Assembly (NCBI RefSeq): GCF_021730395.1
Contig: NC_069363.1
Span: 55,485,001 to 55,549,000, forward strand
Length of the DNA stretch: 64,000 nucleotides
Reading direction: 5' to 3'
DNA from: Mercenaria mercenaria
Lineage: Eukaryota; Mollusca; Bivalvia; Venerida; Veneridae
Below the pieces are notes generated by a model that saw only the letters and a program-made list of their open reading frames with translations, was not told the origin of the DNA and searched no databases. Position numbers and translations under genes: made by a program. Shown here one piece after another: positions 15,001 to 24,489 of the stretch (its first letter is position 1; every line of letters starts with the position of its first letter).

Positions 15001-18000
15001 TGCAAAAACAAATTAGAAGGACATTCCATTTCCCAATATTGTAATGCACTTGCAATTTTCTGTTGAATACAGTTAAATTGAAGCTTATTGCTAATAAATA
15101 CATTGTTGGTAGAAAATGATTTGTTTTATGCTACAGGTATTTGACTGGGCTACCACTAGTGAGGAGTTCAGAGAAAGAATACTGGTGTTCTACAAACTGG
15201 CTGAAAGGTAATGTCAGACTGTTTGAAATAATCCACTTGCTCCCTGAAAATTATTGATTTAATTTTTTACCTATAGTTCCTATTATTATGCACCTTTTCT
15301 AATTCATTGCATGTGGAACATTGGTGGTTCATCCCTGGTGCCCAGCCTTGCCAGAATTAATCACGAAAGGTGCACCTGATGCCATAGCTGGAAGGTAGAC
15401 ATTTGACCTAATATTTCAGTGTGACCTAAAACTCAAAAGCAGATCATGCATGAAATGAATATTTTGTATTGCAGATTGGCAGAGAGGCTTAGAAGTTTGT
15501 TCACATTGTTCGCTGGTCACATTATAACCCATGCTGCGAAAATGCTGGATGAAAATAACAATATGAAACAAGGTAGATTTGATGCTTTATATTAAGCTGA
15601 TTTCAAATTCATGTGTTGATGTCTTCTAGTTTGCATGTGTAAGTTGTAACATGTAGATCCTGTATGAAATAGACTCAGGGAAATTGTTATTCAAGTATTG
15701 ATAGTATGAATTATTATTCATTGGGAACTATTTTTATATGCGTAAAGGAACATAACATGTGATGGCGCTGGTCACCTGTCTGTTAGCAATTTCATATACC
15801 GTACCTTCATTAACTAGAGAATGCTTTGACCTATGGTCCTGAAACTTGATGTGCCATTAACTAGGCATTGATTTACCCCTTTTTAGCCCACCTGTCACAA
15901 AGTGACAAGGTGAGCTTTTGTGATCGCGCGGTGTCCGTCGTCCGTCGTCCGTCCGTCCGTGCGTGCGTGCGTCCGTCCGTAAACTTTTGCTTGTGACCAC
16001 TCTAGAGTTCACATTTTTCATGGGATCTTTATGAAAGTTGGTCAGAATGTTCACCATGATGATATCTAGGTCAAGTTCGAAACTGGGTCACGTGCCGTCA
16101 AAAACTAGGTCAGTAGGTCTAAAAATAGAAAAACCTTGTGACCTCTCTAAAGGCCATATTTTTCATGGGATCTGTATGAAAGTTGGTCTGAATGTTCATC
16201 TTGATGATATCTAGGTCAAGTTCGAAACTGGGTCACGTGCGGTCAAAAACTAGGTCAGTAGGTCTAAAAATAGAAAAACCTTGTGACCTTCCTAGAGGCC
16301 ATATATTTCACAAGATCTTCATGAAAATTGGTCAGAATGTTCACCTTGATGATATCTAGGTCAAATTCGAAACTGGGTCACGTGCCATCAAAAACTAGGT
16401 CAGTAGGTCAAATAATAGAAAAACCTTGTGACCTCTCTAGAGGCCATATTTTTCATGGGATCTGTATGAAAGTTGGTCTGAATGTTCATCTAGATGATAT
16501 CTAGGTCAAGTTCGAAACTGGGTCACGTGCGGTCAAAAACTAGGTCTGTAGGTCTAAAAATAGAAAAACCTTGTGACCTTTCTAGAGGCCATTTATTTCA
16601 TGAAATCTTCATGAAAATTGGTCAGAATGTTCACCTTGATGATATCTAGGTCAAGTTCGAAAGTGGGTCACGTGCCTTCAAAAACTAGGTCAGTAGGTCA
16701 AATAATAGAAAAACCTTGTGACCTCTCTAGAGGCCATATTTTCCATGGGATCTGTATGAAAGTTGGTCTGAATGTTCACCTTGATGATATCTAGGTCAAG
16801 TTCCAAAGTGGGTCACGTGCCTTCAAAAAAAAGGTCAGTAGGTCAAATAATGAAAAAACGTTGTGACCTCTCTAGAGGCTGTATTTTTCATTGGATCTGT
16901 ATGAAAGTTGGTCTGAATGTTTATCTTGATGATATCTAGGTAAAGTTTGAAACTGGGTCAACTGCGATCAAAAACTAGGTCAGTAGGTCTTGAAATAGAA
17001 AAACCTTGTGACCTCTCTAGTTATTTTTAGGTTAGCATGTCAAAGGTCATTGTCGCAGTAACTGTTAGTAAAACAAAAATCCACTGAACAGCCTGACCTA
17101 CATTCTCAAACTTCACAGGCACATTGTTCATGGTAGTTTATGACAATGATTTTGAGAGTAGAGACTCAAAGGTCAAGGTCACAGAAAGTGTTAGAACTAA
17201 AACCATTTCTACTCGATATCTTTAGAACTTCAATGGTCTAGTATTCTCAAACATGGCAGGCAGGTTGCCTTTGGGCAATGCATGACATCTATTGATTTTG
17301 AGGTATGTGGGTCATCGGTCAAGATCAGAGTGACTGTTAGTACAAAAACTGTTTTCACTGAATATTTTTAACCTCTTGACCTGCAATCCTCTAACTTGGT
17401 AGACACATTGCTCATGGGTAGTGTGTGACCCTTATTGATTTTGAGATTAGTGACTACTAAAACCATTTCTGCTCAGTATCACCTTAGCCTTCAGTCCTTA
17501 ACTTGACAGACATCTTGCCATGGATGATGTATGACATGACCTGTTGATTTTGATGTCAGTAGGTCAAAGGTAATGGTCACAGTAACTGTTTGTTCAGACC
17601 ATTTCCACTCTTAGTCTGCACTGGTCGTAAAGGTAGAATCACTTGCCACTAGCAGGCTAATGGTTAAAACGTGAACTTCATGCATTATATCCTAAGTATA
17701 TAGTTCTATTGTCTAAAACCATGAAATTTTATGCCAACGAAATTGCCATTTCGCAAAGCCAAAATATAAATTGTCTTATATTTTTCAGAGGACAAGTTTT
17801 TCCAAGCTGATAATGCCAAGTACAGTAGATCATGCCAGTTATTGGAGTTTATACTTGACTGTATCAACAAGTGTTGTGTTTATGATACTGAGGGTTTTAT
17901 CAATAAAGAACGATTTGATCTGCTGATGCAACCTCTTGTAGATCAGGTAGGAACTTGTTTATATACTTGCAATATTAAAATTTATATATTTCAACGATAG

Positions 18001-20782
18001 GACACTTTACACACGAATGTGTTAATATTCATACAAGCAGCTAAAATGAAAACAGTTCTTGGTATACTGTACACCTTTAAACCTGTATCGGGCAATATTT
18101 ATAAAACATGAATGTGTTACATTACAAAGATAAATGTATTTTCCAGTGTCTTGAGCTTTTGTAATTAAGTTGTGTTCATTTGAATTGATTGAGGCTTATG
18201 CATGCTTAGGGAACAAGAGCTGCTTATTATTAAAATTAATCTTAGCTTACCTGAGCACAATGTATACTATTGTGATCACTCATTGTCAGTCTTTCCACAT
18301 TTTTCTTCAAACAACATCTCTTCCGAAAGCATTTGGTGGAAGTTGAAAAAGTCAAAATTTGCCCTGCCCTTAGGGGTCACTTGTTTTACAAAAGACTTCT
18401 TGTCTAAAAGATGTAGCATTGTGTAGAGGTCCCCTACCAAGAAATTATGTACCCTTCTGAGTCAGGTGAGCAATGTAGGGCTATGATGTTATTCTATAGT
18501 ATGTATAGAAAGTCATGTACTGGTTTTAGGTAAACTGATACCCAGGTGTCTTTTAGAGCATTGATTTATCTGTTACAGTTGGAGAACCAGCAAGGAGGTG
18601 AAGTGATGTACGAAAAGAGAATAAATGAGCATCTGGTTCCCTGCATTGTACAGCTATGTGTTGCTGCTCAAGATGATTCCTTATGGAGGGCTCTTAACTA
18701 CCAAGTCTGCCTCAAAACCAGGAACCAGCAATCTACAGTAAGTCTTAGTTTGAGTTGAAGTTCAGTTTAAACACAGTCTGGTAGAACCACCAACCTTCTA
18801 CAAGCTATTTGAGTCATTTCCACACTTGAATAACTCAAAGTCACAGTCAGAGGGGCAAATGATCCAAGTCAGTTGATCAGTCACAAAAACCCAACTCTAA
18901 GGTTAGTTTCTACACAGTGGCTATTAACTTTGTGTCAGTCTTAAAGTCACTTACTAGGCAAAATATTATTTTTTTATGTACCGGTATGTCTGGCTGCTGG
19001 TATGCCTTGTCTGCTGGTATACCTTTTGGTCTCCTATCAATTACTGGAAATTGATAATTAGGTCTTTCTTAATCTTAATTTTAAGAACCAGTATTTTACT
19101 TATTTAACTGATGGACTTTTAATAATCGATGATATCTTATATTTTAGTTTGTTCGTATTGATGTATGTATATAATGTATGTCCTGCATAATACTTCTAAA
19201 TGCCAACTAGTTATTATGTGCTATGTTAAGTCGGTTCTAAAAGCTCACTAGAGCTTATGTTATTTATTATATTTGCACCGACTTTGTAAATAAAATTTAC
19301 TTGACTCGACTTGACTACATTGTTATCATCAAGCTTCATTGATATGATGGTTGCTGCTGATCAGTAAATGTTATTTTTGGGTTAAGGTAGTTCTGCACGT
19401 TTGAAAAACACGAAGTGATGGCGTAACGTCATTTATCCGGAAAACGTAGAATAAAGCCTGGGTTCGGCGTACAAAAATGAAAATCAGTTTATGAATAAAT
19501 CGAAACCTGTGCGTAAATTTATTACAATGGCACTGTTTCTATATTTCTAAAGTCAAAATATGATATTAAAATATAATGGTACGTTAAAATATTAAAAATA
19601 ATGTCTTAAAATCAACGTGAAATGTCCGGTTCCCTTTAATCATGGTCAGATATCTCAAAAATAAGCACACAGACCTATACATTTTATTTCACCAAATTAT
19701 AGGCTGTGTGTTTATTTACAACTGTGAAAAGTTTCATCAAAATCTACATTGTAGAAAAAATTCTATTCGCGAAAATGTTATGAAACTTATGATTTTCCCA
19801 TAGACTCCCATTATGAAATATTGTGTGAGGTCCAAATTTTTCAAATCGGTCTAGCAAAAAATCAAGCACACGACCCTATCTTTTTTATTTGCTGAATTTT
19901 CTAGGTATATTCTGAAGTTTTAAAAAAATGGAGTTTAATCAAATTCTACCATGTAGAAAAAGTTTTGATCCAAACGTGCAGAACTACCTTAATAGATCAA
20001 AGGTCAAGGTTACATTGTACTTGAGACACTGAATATAGCTTGGGCTTTCAGTCATCAAACCTCATAAGATTATTACCTTTGGTCAGTAGATGACCTGATT
20101 GTTTTGGGGTTCAGTAGATCATGATATTGTCCTTTATATGCATCAGTTCACTAATATTTATTGATATAATTTATTTTGTGATTTCAGGTGAAACAGTCAG
20201 CATTGATTACTCTAGATATATTACACAAAAAGTTGGGCGAGGATTACATGCCTTTACTTCCAGATACTATACCATTCCTTGCTGAACTTATGGAAGGTAT
20301 GGCATACATCTTAATAGTTTGGTTATACACTTTAAATCTAAATTTCAGCATAAAAATGCTCTGTGTGTACTCGGTATCAGTCTAACACATGTATTTAGAT
20401 TTAGACAAGCTATGAAGCATAATCTGGAAAACACTGGTACTATGGTAGAGCAGGGGACCCCAGATCAGAGGTTTCAGATCTGTTCAAATCTCGGTGAAAG
20501 TAGAATTAGACTGTGTCTCTACTATACAGTTCCATACCACAGTGTAAGCATTTGTCAGAAAATGTAGGAAGCAGTCATTGAGCAGAAATTGTGAGGACTT
20601 TCTTTTCAGTTGATGAAAATTGAACAGGTTAAAATTAATTTCAGTTTATTGATTAAAAGGAAACTGATAAATGTTGAATATGCTCCATTTCAGATGAGTC
20701 AGAGGATGTTGAGAAGAAATGCCATGAAGTTATACGAGAAATGGAAAAAACTCTAGGGGAGCCTCTGCAGAAATACTTCTAG
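1..20782 (+). CDS. HEATR1: HEATR1 / UTP10 homologue, 3' part (21 exons, 5' end outside window)
   Basis: Nucleolar HEAT-repeat protein of the small-subunit processome (t-UTP group), needed in known homologues for pre-rRNA transcription and 18S processing. Exons read from GT-AG sites with continuous phase: 1-23 (partial), 628-752, 2431-2559, 3671-3919, 4710-4830, 6923-7098, 7314-7478, 7842-7982, 9196-9363, 9867-10045, 10409-10508, 11992-12071, 12998-13082, 13486-13620, 14506-14610, 15137-15207, 15475-15572, 17789-17946, 18579-18737, 20188-20296, 20694-20782 (stop TAG). They total about 887 residues, against ~2,100-2,150 for the family, so roughly the N-terminal 60% lies upstream. The BP28CT-type C-terminal region spans about 13486-15207 (LFGEHVSHITREDLTSHLPQ, then KLSESTFKPFLFKVFDWA). 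The end matches the vertebrate protein closely as recalled (DSLWRALNYQ, LPDTIPFLAELMED, LGEPLQKYF). The 23-nt first exon is supported only by phase and its donor. Confidence 0.95.
86..393. mobile_element. Foldback MITE in HEATR1 intron
   Basis: Two long arms are imperfect reverse complements. The left arm runs from about 86 to 222, the right from about 243 to 393. Shared blocks include TGCTGCAGTT, AGAATTTGTTCAAACTTTGT and GGAGTTATCTGCCC with their complements. There is no coding capacity. It fits a non-autonomous DNA transposon with long terminal inverted repeats, family unknown. Confidence 0.75.
1391..2240. mobile_element. hAT-like non-autonomous DNA transposon
   Basis: The left end begins CAGGGTTCGCACAGACCTTG with repeats of AAAGTCCTTGAAT. 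The right end carries AAAGTCCTTGAAAAGTACTTG and finishes in TGTATGAACC, an imperfect complement of the left end. This end sequence resembles hAT-type elements of fish and molluscs (recalled, not searched). A 97-codon minus-strand reading frame inside (1967-2260) has no family I recognise. I could not fix a clean target-site duplication. Confidence 0.55.
2512..3115. repeat. 59-bp minisatellite derived from an exon 3' end and its splice donor
   Basis: The last ~48 bases of HEATR1 exon 2431-2559 plus its GTAAGTAGTTT donor are repeated in tandem into the intron. Near-perfect 59-bp units run to about 2990, then decayed ones to about 3115. Each unit repeats CACTGTAAGT, so donor-like sites recur at 2560, 2619, 2678, 2737, 2796, 2855, 2914, 2973 and 3065. 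Each also has a TTTCTTATCTTCAG stretch resembling an acceptor. Confidence 0.9.
3195..3395. mobile_element. TTAACCCTTA-family MITE, copy 1
   Basis: Contains the family core: TTCTGCCTTTG..ACCAGTGCAG, GGCTGATCATGGTCAG, CTGCACTGTTCGC, a CACCCCTT block, and the decayed end TAGCTGGGTTAAGGTTAA. It lies in a HEATR1 intron. Confidence 0.7.
4209..4474 (+). mobile_element. tRNA-derived SINE (family 1)
   Basis: The head is a tRNA-like Pol III promoter: box A TGGCCGAGTAGTTAAGG and a box B like GGTTCAAGCC near 4270. The body has CTTACGGAAGGTCGGTGGTT, then GGGGCACCTGGGGTCTTCCT. The tail ends TTAAACCCAACAAAATAAAT. The strand follows from box order. It is a SINE in a HEATR1 intron, not a tRNA gene, because the acceptor stem and 3' tRNA half are missing. 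A short middle deletion shows against the copy at 28237-28489. Confidence 0.88.
4923..6267 (+). mobile_element. Hairpin plus tandem-block element (165-bp units)
   Basis: Begins with a hairpin (AGCTCACCTGTCA..TGACAAGGTGAGCT), then CCGTCGTCCGTC. About five tandem units of ~165 bp follow, each with CTAGGGCTTTGATATTTGG and GGCCCCGCCCC. It ends with AGGTGAGCGATCCAGGGTCATCATGACCCT, the last part a second hairpin. No terminal inverted repeats or protein are seen. The layout resembles non-autonomous pearl/Helentron-like elements of bivalves (inference). Confidence 0.7.
6288..6545 (+). mobile_element. Second hairpin-headed repeat fragment
   Basis: Starts with the hairpin GTGCACCC..AAAACTTTAA..GGGGTGCAC, then a CTGTCC-rich stretch and text like CATATCTCAAAAAGTATTTGACC. 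Same architecture as 4923-6267 but a different sequence family, and only one block long. Confidence 0.5.
6685..6897. mobile_element. TTAACCCTTA-family MITE, copy 2
   Basis: Ends are AACCCTTATTATGCTGG and AGCAGGGTAAGGGCTAA, near-complementary. Inside are CAGTGCAGATCATGGTCAGC and CACCCCTTTTAACAG. It lies directly before the HEATR1 exon that begins at 6923. Confidence 0.8.
7600..7670. mobile_element. TTAACCCTTA-family MITE, partial copy
   Basis: Only one end is preserved: TTAACCCTTACCCTGCTAAA, then TTTGGACAGTACCATTAA and AAAAGGGGTG. The rest of the element is missing. Confidence 0.6.
8455..8805 (+). mobile_element. ATGTCTCCC hairpin element, short copy
   Basis: Begins TATGTCTCCCACACCACTTT followed by the complementary GGTGGGAGACATA (hairpin), then CTGTCCGTGTGTGTGTCTGT. 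It ends GGAGACATGCGCTTTTCTCA. The same terminal phrases frame the larger element at 20894-22743, so the two share ends but differ inside. Confidence 0.65.
8810..8852 (+). mobile_element. SINE tail fragment
   Basis: TTTTGTCAGTGTGAGGTAAAACCCATC followed by an A-rich AAACAAACAAA run matches the 3' end of SINE family 1. No head is present. Confidence 0.4.
8950..9085. mobile_element. TTAACCCTTA-family MITE, partial copy
   Basis: Has GCAGTCTGATCATGATCTGC, CACTGTTCGCTATTCACTCA, CACCCCTTTTAACAG and the end AGCAGGTTAAGGGTTAA. The other end is lost. Confidence 0.7.
9614..9788. mobile_element. pogo/Tigger-like MITE
   Basis: A 175-bp element flanked by TA on both sides (9612-9613 and 9789-9790). Its ends, CAGTCAAACTTTGTTAACTC and GAGTTAACGAAGTTCAACTG, are inverted repeats. 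TA target sites with CAGTnnAACTT..TTAACTCG ends are typical of pogo-type mariner relatives. Confidence 0.75.
10085..10205 (+). mobile_element. tRNA-derived SINE (family 2), 5' part
   Basis: Reads like a degraded tRNA head (TTGACTCAATAGGAAAAGCAC, ATGAGTTCAATGTCCGGGCG) followed by GGCATATGTTCTCTGGCGAC. I recall a similar bivalve repeat. Its usual 3' tail appears separately at 13185-13250. Confidence 0.45.
10559..10803 (+). mobile_element. Degraded SINE (family 1)
   Basis: Follows the order of family 1: GGGCCTCTGTGAATGAGTGG, TTAGGGTTGCTGACTTCCAA, GGCTTACAGAAAGTCAGTGG, CTACCCAGGTGCTTGCTCAT, and a tail TAAAGCCAACAAAAACAAAA. Heavily substituted, hence old. Confidence 0.65.
11608..11960 (+). mobile_element. 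Hairpin-headed repeat (CTATTCGAAGAATAG type)
   Basis: Opens with the hairpin CTATTCGAAGAATAG, then ACTCACCCTGGCGTCAGCGT with GGCGTC-like repeats. Text such as AGGTCAATTACCAACCTCAC and AATTATGCCCCCTTTT follows. Another family with the hairpin-then-microsatellite layout. It lies in the HEATR1 intron before exon 11992. Confidence 0.5.
12098..12308. mobile_element. TTAACCCTTA-family MITE, best-preserved copy
   Basis: About 211 bp. Ends are TTAACCCTTACCCTGCTAAA and AGCATGATAAGGGTTAA. The interior holds GACAGTACCATTAACTG, AAAAGGGGTGCTTACCAAAA, AGATCATGATCAGACTGC and AGGCTGATCATGATCTACAC. This copy defines the family. Confidence 0.85.
13185..13250 (+). mobile_element. SINE (family 2) 3' fragment
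   Basis: GCTGTTACATAACTGAAAAT, then ACTGTTGAAAAATGGAGG and a CAAAACAAACAAACAAA tail. It looks like the 3' end of a tRNA-derived SINE, without its head. Confidence 0.45.
13790..14232. repeat. 48-bp minisatellite in HEATR1 intron
   Basis: About nine copies of a 48-bp unit containing AGCAAAGGTAGAAGATGTAT and ACCTCGGGTATGTAACTTCC, with decayed units at both ends. Because 48 is divisible by three and the unit has few stops, it stays open in one plus frame (13800-14348) and three minus frames. It has no splice context joining it to HEATR1, which runs from exon 13486-13620 to exon 14506-14610. Confidence 0.92.
14713..14871. mobile_element. TTAACCCTTA-family MITE with internal deletion
   Basis: Starts GGTTACCTTACACTTCTAAA and ends CAGCATGATAAGGGTTAA. 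The second GATCATGATC block of the family is missing. Confidence 0.7.
15320..15445 (+). mobile_element. SINE (family 1) 3' fragment
   Basis: Order matches the SINE body: TTGGTGGTTCATCCCTGGTG, CGAAAGGTGCACCTGATGCC, AGCTGGAAGGTAGACATTTG, AGTGTGACCTAAAACTC. Strongly decayed, no head. Confidence 0.5.
15883..17600 (+). mobile_element. Hairpin plus tandem-block element (~145-bp units)
   Basis: Opens with AGCCCACCTGTCACAAAGTG and its complement TGACAAGGTGAGC, then a long CGTCCGTCCGTGCGTGCG microsatellite. About six units of ~145 bp follow, each with ATGATATCTAGGTCAAGTTC, TGGGTCACGTGC and ACTAGGTCAGTAGGTC. From about 17040 the units are more divergent. Shares its opening hairpin with 4923-6267 but the internal unit is unrelated. 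It fills a HEATR1 intron. Confidence 0.75.
17609..17668. mobile_element. TTAACCCTTA-family MITE remnant
   Basis: Only CTGCACTGGTCGTAAAGG and the end GCCACTAGCAGGCTAATGG with GTTAA remain. It abuts the decayed tail of the tandem-block element. Confidence 0.45.
18245..18485 (+). mobile_element. Short hairpin-type repeat copy
   Basis: Begins TTACCTGAGCACAATGTATA with a complementary TATTGTGATCAC, and ends GAGTCAGGTGAGCAATG. It resembles a single-block, diverged member of the AGCTCACCTG group. Confidence 0.4.
19382..19992. mobile_element. TTAA-flanked DNA transposon, non-autonomous
   Basis: TTAA stands at 19382-19385 and 19989-19992. Between them are exact terminal inverted repeats GGTAGTTCTGCACGTTTG and CAAACGTGCAGAACTACC. 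Internal length is about 603 bp with no transposase. TTAA target duplication suggests mobilisation by a piggyBac-type enzyme (inference). Perfect ends suggest a fairly young copy. Confidence 0.8.
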
Positions 20783-20822
20783 ATTAGAGAACTGTTGAAC
20801 AAATCTTTGGACTTCATATTAT

Positions 20823-20828
20823 AATAAA
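20823..20828 (+). promoter_or_regulatory. Poly(A) signal of HEATR1
   Basis: AATAAA lies 41 bases after the HEATR1 stop codon. A short 3' UTR would end just before the tandem-block element that begins near 20894. Confidence 0.6.
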
Positions 20829-20893
20829 ATACCAAGAAACAACATATTGGCTGCAGATCCAGGAGTAATTTTGAAGATTTGAAAGAATAATTT

Positions 20894-22743
20894 TTATGTC
20901 TCCCCCAGGAGACATATTGTTTTTGCCCTGTCCGTCCGTCCGTCTGTCCGTCCGTACGTCACACTTTATTTCCGAGCAATAACTGGAGAACCATTTGACC
21001 TAGAACCTTCAAACTTCATAGAGTTGTAGGGCTGCTGGAGTAGACGACCTCTATTGTTTTTGGGGTCACTCTGTCAAAGGTCAAGGTCACAGGGGCCTGA
21101 ACATTGAAAACCATTTCCGATCAATAACTAGAGAACACTTGACCCAGAATGTTGAAACTTCATAGGATGATTGGTCATGAAGAGTAGATGACCGCTACTG
21201 ATTTTGGGGTCACTCCATCAAAGGTCAAGGTCACAGGGGCCTGAACATTGAAAACCATTTCCGATCAATAACTAGAGAACCACTTGACCCAGAATGTTGA
21301 AACTTCATAGGATGATTGGTCATGAAGAGTAGATGACCCCTATTGATTTTGGGGTCACTCCGTCAAAGGTCAAGGTCGCAGGGGCCTGAACATTGAAAAC
21401 CATTTCTGATCAATAACTAGAGAACCACTTGACCCAGAATGTTGAAACTTCATAGGATGATTGGTCATGAAGAGTAGATGATCCCTATTGATTTTGGGGT
21501 CATTCCGTCAAAGGTCAAGGTCACAGGGGCCTGAACATTGAAAACCATTTCCGATCAATAACTAGAGAACCACTTGACCCAGAATCTTGAAACTTCATAG
21601 GATGATTGATCATGAAGAGTAGATGACCCCTAATGATTTTGGGGTCACTCCGTCAAAGGTCAAGGTCACAGGGGCCTGTACATCGAAAACCATTTCCGAT
21701 CAATAACTAAAGAACCACTTGACCCAGTATGTTGAAACTTCATAGGATGATTGATCATGAAGAGTAGATGACCCCTATTGATTTTGGGGTCACTCCATCA
21801 AAGGTCAAGGTCACAGGTGCCTGAACATGGAAAACCATTTCCGATCAATAACTGGAGAACCACTTTAACCAGAATGTTGAAACTTCATAGGATGATTGTA
21901 CATTCAAAGTAGATGACCCCTATCGATTTTGGGGTCACTCCATTAAAGGTCAAGGTCACAGGGGCCTGAACATTGAAAACCATTTCCGGTCAGTAACTTG
22001 AGAACCACTTGACCCAGAATGTTGAAACTTAATAGGATGATTGGTCATGCAGAGTAGATGACCCCTAACGATTTTGGGGTCACTCTATTAAAGGTCAAGG
22101 CCACAGGGGCCTGAATATGGAAAACCATTTCCAATCAATAACTTGAGAACCTCTCAACCCAGAATGTTGAAACTTCATAGGATGATTGTTCATACAGAGT
22201 AAATGACCCCTATTGTTTTTGGGGTCACTCCGTTAAAGGTCAAGGTCACAGGGGCCTGAATATTGATAACCAGTTCCGATCAATAACTTGAGAACCTCTC
22301 AACCCAGAATGTTGAAACTTCATAGGATGATTGAACATGCAGAGTAGATGACCCCTATTGATTTTGGAGTCAGTCAATTAAAGGTCAAGGTCACAGTGGC
22401 CTGTTCATGTAAAATAATTTTTTGGAAATAACTTGAGAACCACTTGACCTACAATGTTGAAACTTAATAGGATGATTGGACATTCAGAGTAGATGACCCC
22501 TATTTATTTTGAGGTCACTTGATCAAAGGTCAAGGTCACAGGAGCCTGAACAGTTACTTGAGAACCACTAGGCCCAGAGTGTTGAAATTTAGCGGGATGA
22601 CTGGACATGCCAAGTAGATGATCCCTATTGCAGCCAACCATCAGTGTCTCTTTGACTTTCCCTCCTGACCCCTATTGACTTCTTGCCTATAGGACTTTGC
22701 ATTTGGGGAGACATGTGCTTTTTTACAAAAGCATTTTCTAGTT
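20894..22743 (+). mobile_element. ATGTCTCCC hairpin element with about eleven 146-bp units
   Basis: Opens TATGTCTCCCCCAGGAGACATA (hairpin), then CCGTCCGTCCGTCTGTCCGT. It then carries about eleven tandem units of ~146 bp and ends GGGGAGACATGTGCTTTTTT. Each unit contains AAAGGTCAAGGTCACAGG and CATTTCCGATCAATAACT. The first units are nearly identical and later ones drift, so amplification was probably recent toward the 5' side. It starts about 110 bases after the HEATR1 stop. Confidence 0.8.
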
Positions 22744-24469
22744 TTCTCAATATTTAGGACTATTTTTAGCTCACCTGAGTATTTTGAATTACACAAAACT
22801 TGGTTTCCATATTTGGAAACCCCTTGTTACGAAAAAGATTAATCAAAACAGTAGCGTCAACGTTGTTAAGAAGGGCAATTTGTATGATATCATTTGGTTG
22901 TTAGGAATGTTTTATGTTAATGAAATGAGTAGACAATAAATTTGATTATTAAGCTAGCTGGTTTTAGATTTTACTGTCATGGAGTAATAAATATCAGTGT
23001 GTATATGTAGATCTATATGACATAACATGTATATGACATACACTTCACCAAGCCTCAAAAATAGTACACATACTTTCAAGTTGAGGTTAATCCTGTTGTT
23101 GTGAAAAGTGAGTTATACCACTTGTACAGTGTTTATTTTAGCTTCATTAATGGAATAAAGGTTTCTGAATCTCAAAACAAATCTAAGGAAAGGCAGAAAC
23201 ATTGGATAAAGAAACATCTTCAAGCAAAACTGTATACATTTTACAGTTTTGACATTCCATCTGCATTTTTATGCCCCCTTTCAATGAGGTGAGGGTGTAT
23301 TGTTTTGCGCAATGTGGGTCAAGGGCACTGTATCATAGAGACAAAAAATGGTTTCCACTTAACTGAAGAATGGGTTGGCTTACAGTCGTCAAACTTCACA
23401 GGGTATTTGCCTGTGAACAGTAGATGACCCCCATTGTGTTGGGGTTATGTTCAGTAAGTTAAAGGTGAAGGTCACAGTGACCTTGAGACTGAAATTTCCA
23501 CTCAATAAAGAAAGTTTTAGACTTTATAGGATGCTTGCCTGTGGTCAGTAGATGACTTCATATTGTTTTTGGGGTCTCTAAGTCAAAGTCACTGTGACAT
23601 CTAGATTAAAAACTATTTCTGTTTAATAATTAACAAACACTTTTGGCTGTAAATCGTCATAGGATGGCTGTATGTACTGTAGGTAGTAGATGACCCCTGT
23701 TGTTTCTGAGGTTGTTTGATCAAGATCAAGGTCAAAACATACAAAGTACACACCCACTTGCGTCAGACAGGTCATTATGGAGGGCATATATATTTTACAA
23801 ACAGTTCTTATTTTGATAATGCAAAGTGCCAAATCTACAACTACATTTTTCTTCTTGTTCCTTCTGCATGTAATAATTGATTAGACTTTTTTGGAGTTAG
23901 GATTTTAGTGTTTACAGTATACAAAATCCCTATCATTTAAAATTGGTTTATACTCTGCAAAAACAAAACCTAACCATGAGAAAGATTGAGAATGAATGAA
24001 TCTAATCAGATTTTCGTGCCAAAGGCTACATGTATTCAGCTAGGGTGTGGCCCTTCATGATGTGGTCAGACAAAAACTATAAACCATTACACCTCAATAA
24101 GTATGTACATGTAGCATGAATCATTTTCACTGTAGCTTTACCACAATTACAAATAACGTGCTCAGTTTCACAACTAAATTGAGTTTAAATCAGTTTTTAA
24201 CTACTAATAGACTTGTATTGCAAGAAAAGGTCTAATGAGGGTTTATTATTATACCTTATTTATATAGCAGTCTTTTAATGTATTATTTACATGTTCATAA
24301 TGTACTTTCTAGAATACAGTCCAAAACAAAACAAAAATTGGGTTAAAATTTTCAGGTCGACTAAACATGAATATCAAACACATTTAGATATGAAATATAA
24401 TCTAAAACAGGATTAAAACTATTTTACATTTTCATATGACAAGATGAATCAATCAGTTTGCGAAATGTT
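22744..24469. other. Intergenic, mostly decayed repeats
   Basis: From about 22766 a truncated TTAGCTCACCTGAG fragment. From 23268 to about 23740 a decayed hairpin-type element (GCCCCCTTTCAATGAGGTGA, then three ~150-bp units with AGGTGAAGGTCACAGTGACC-like text). The rest is AT-rich with no reading frame, RNA gene or splice pattern I can support. Confidence 0.5.
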
Positions 24470-24489
24470 GCACAAGGAAATGGACTTCT

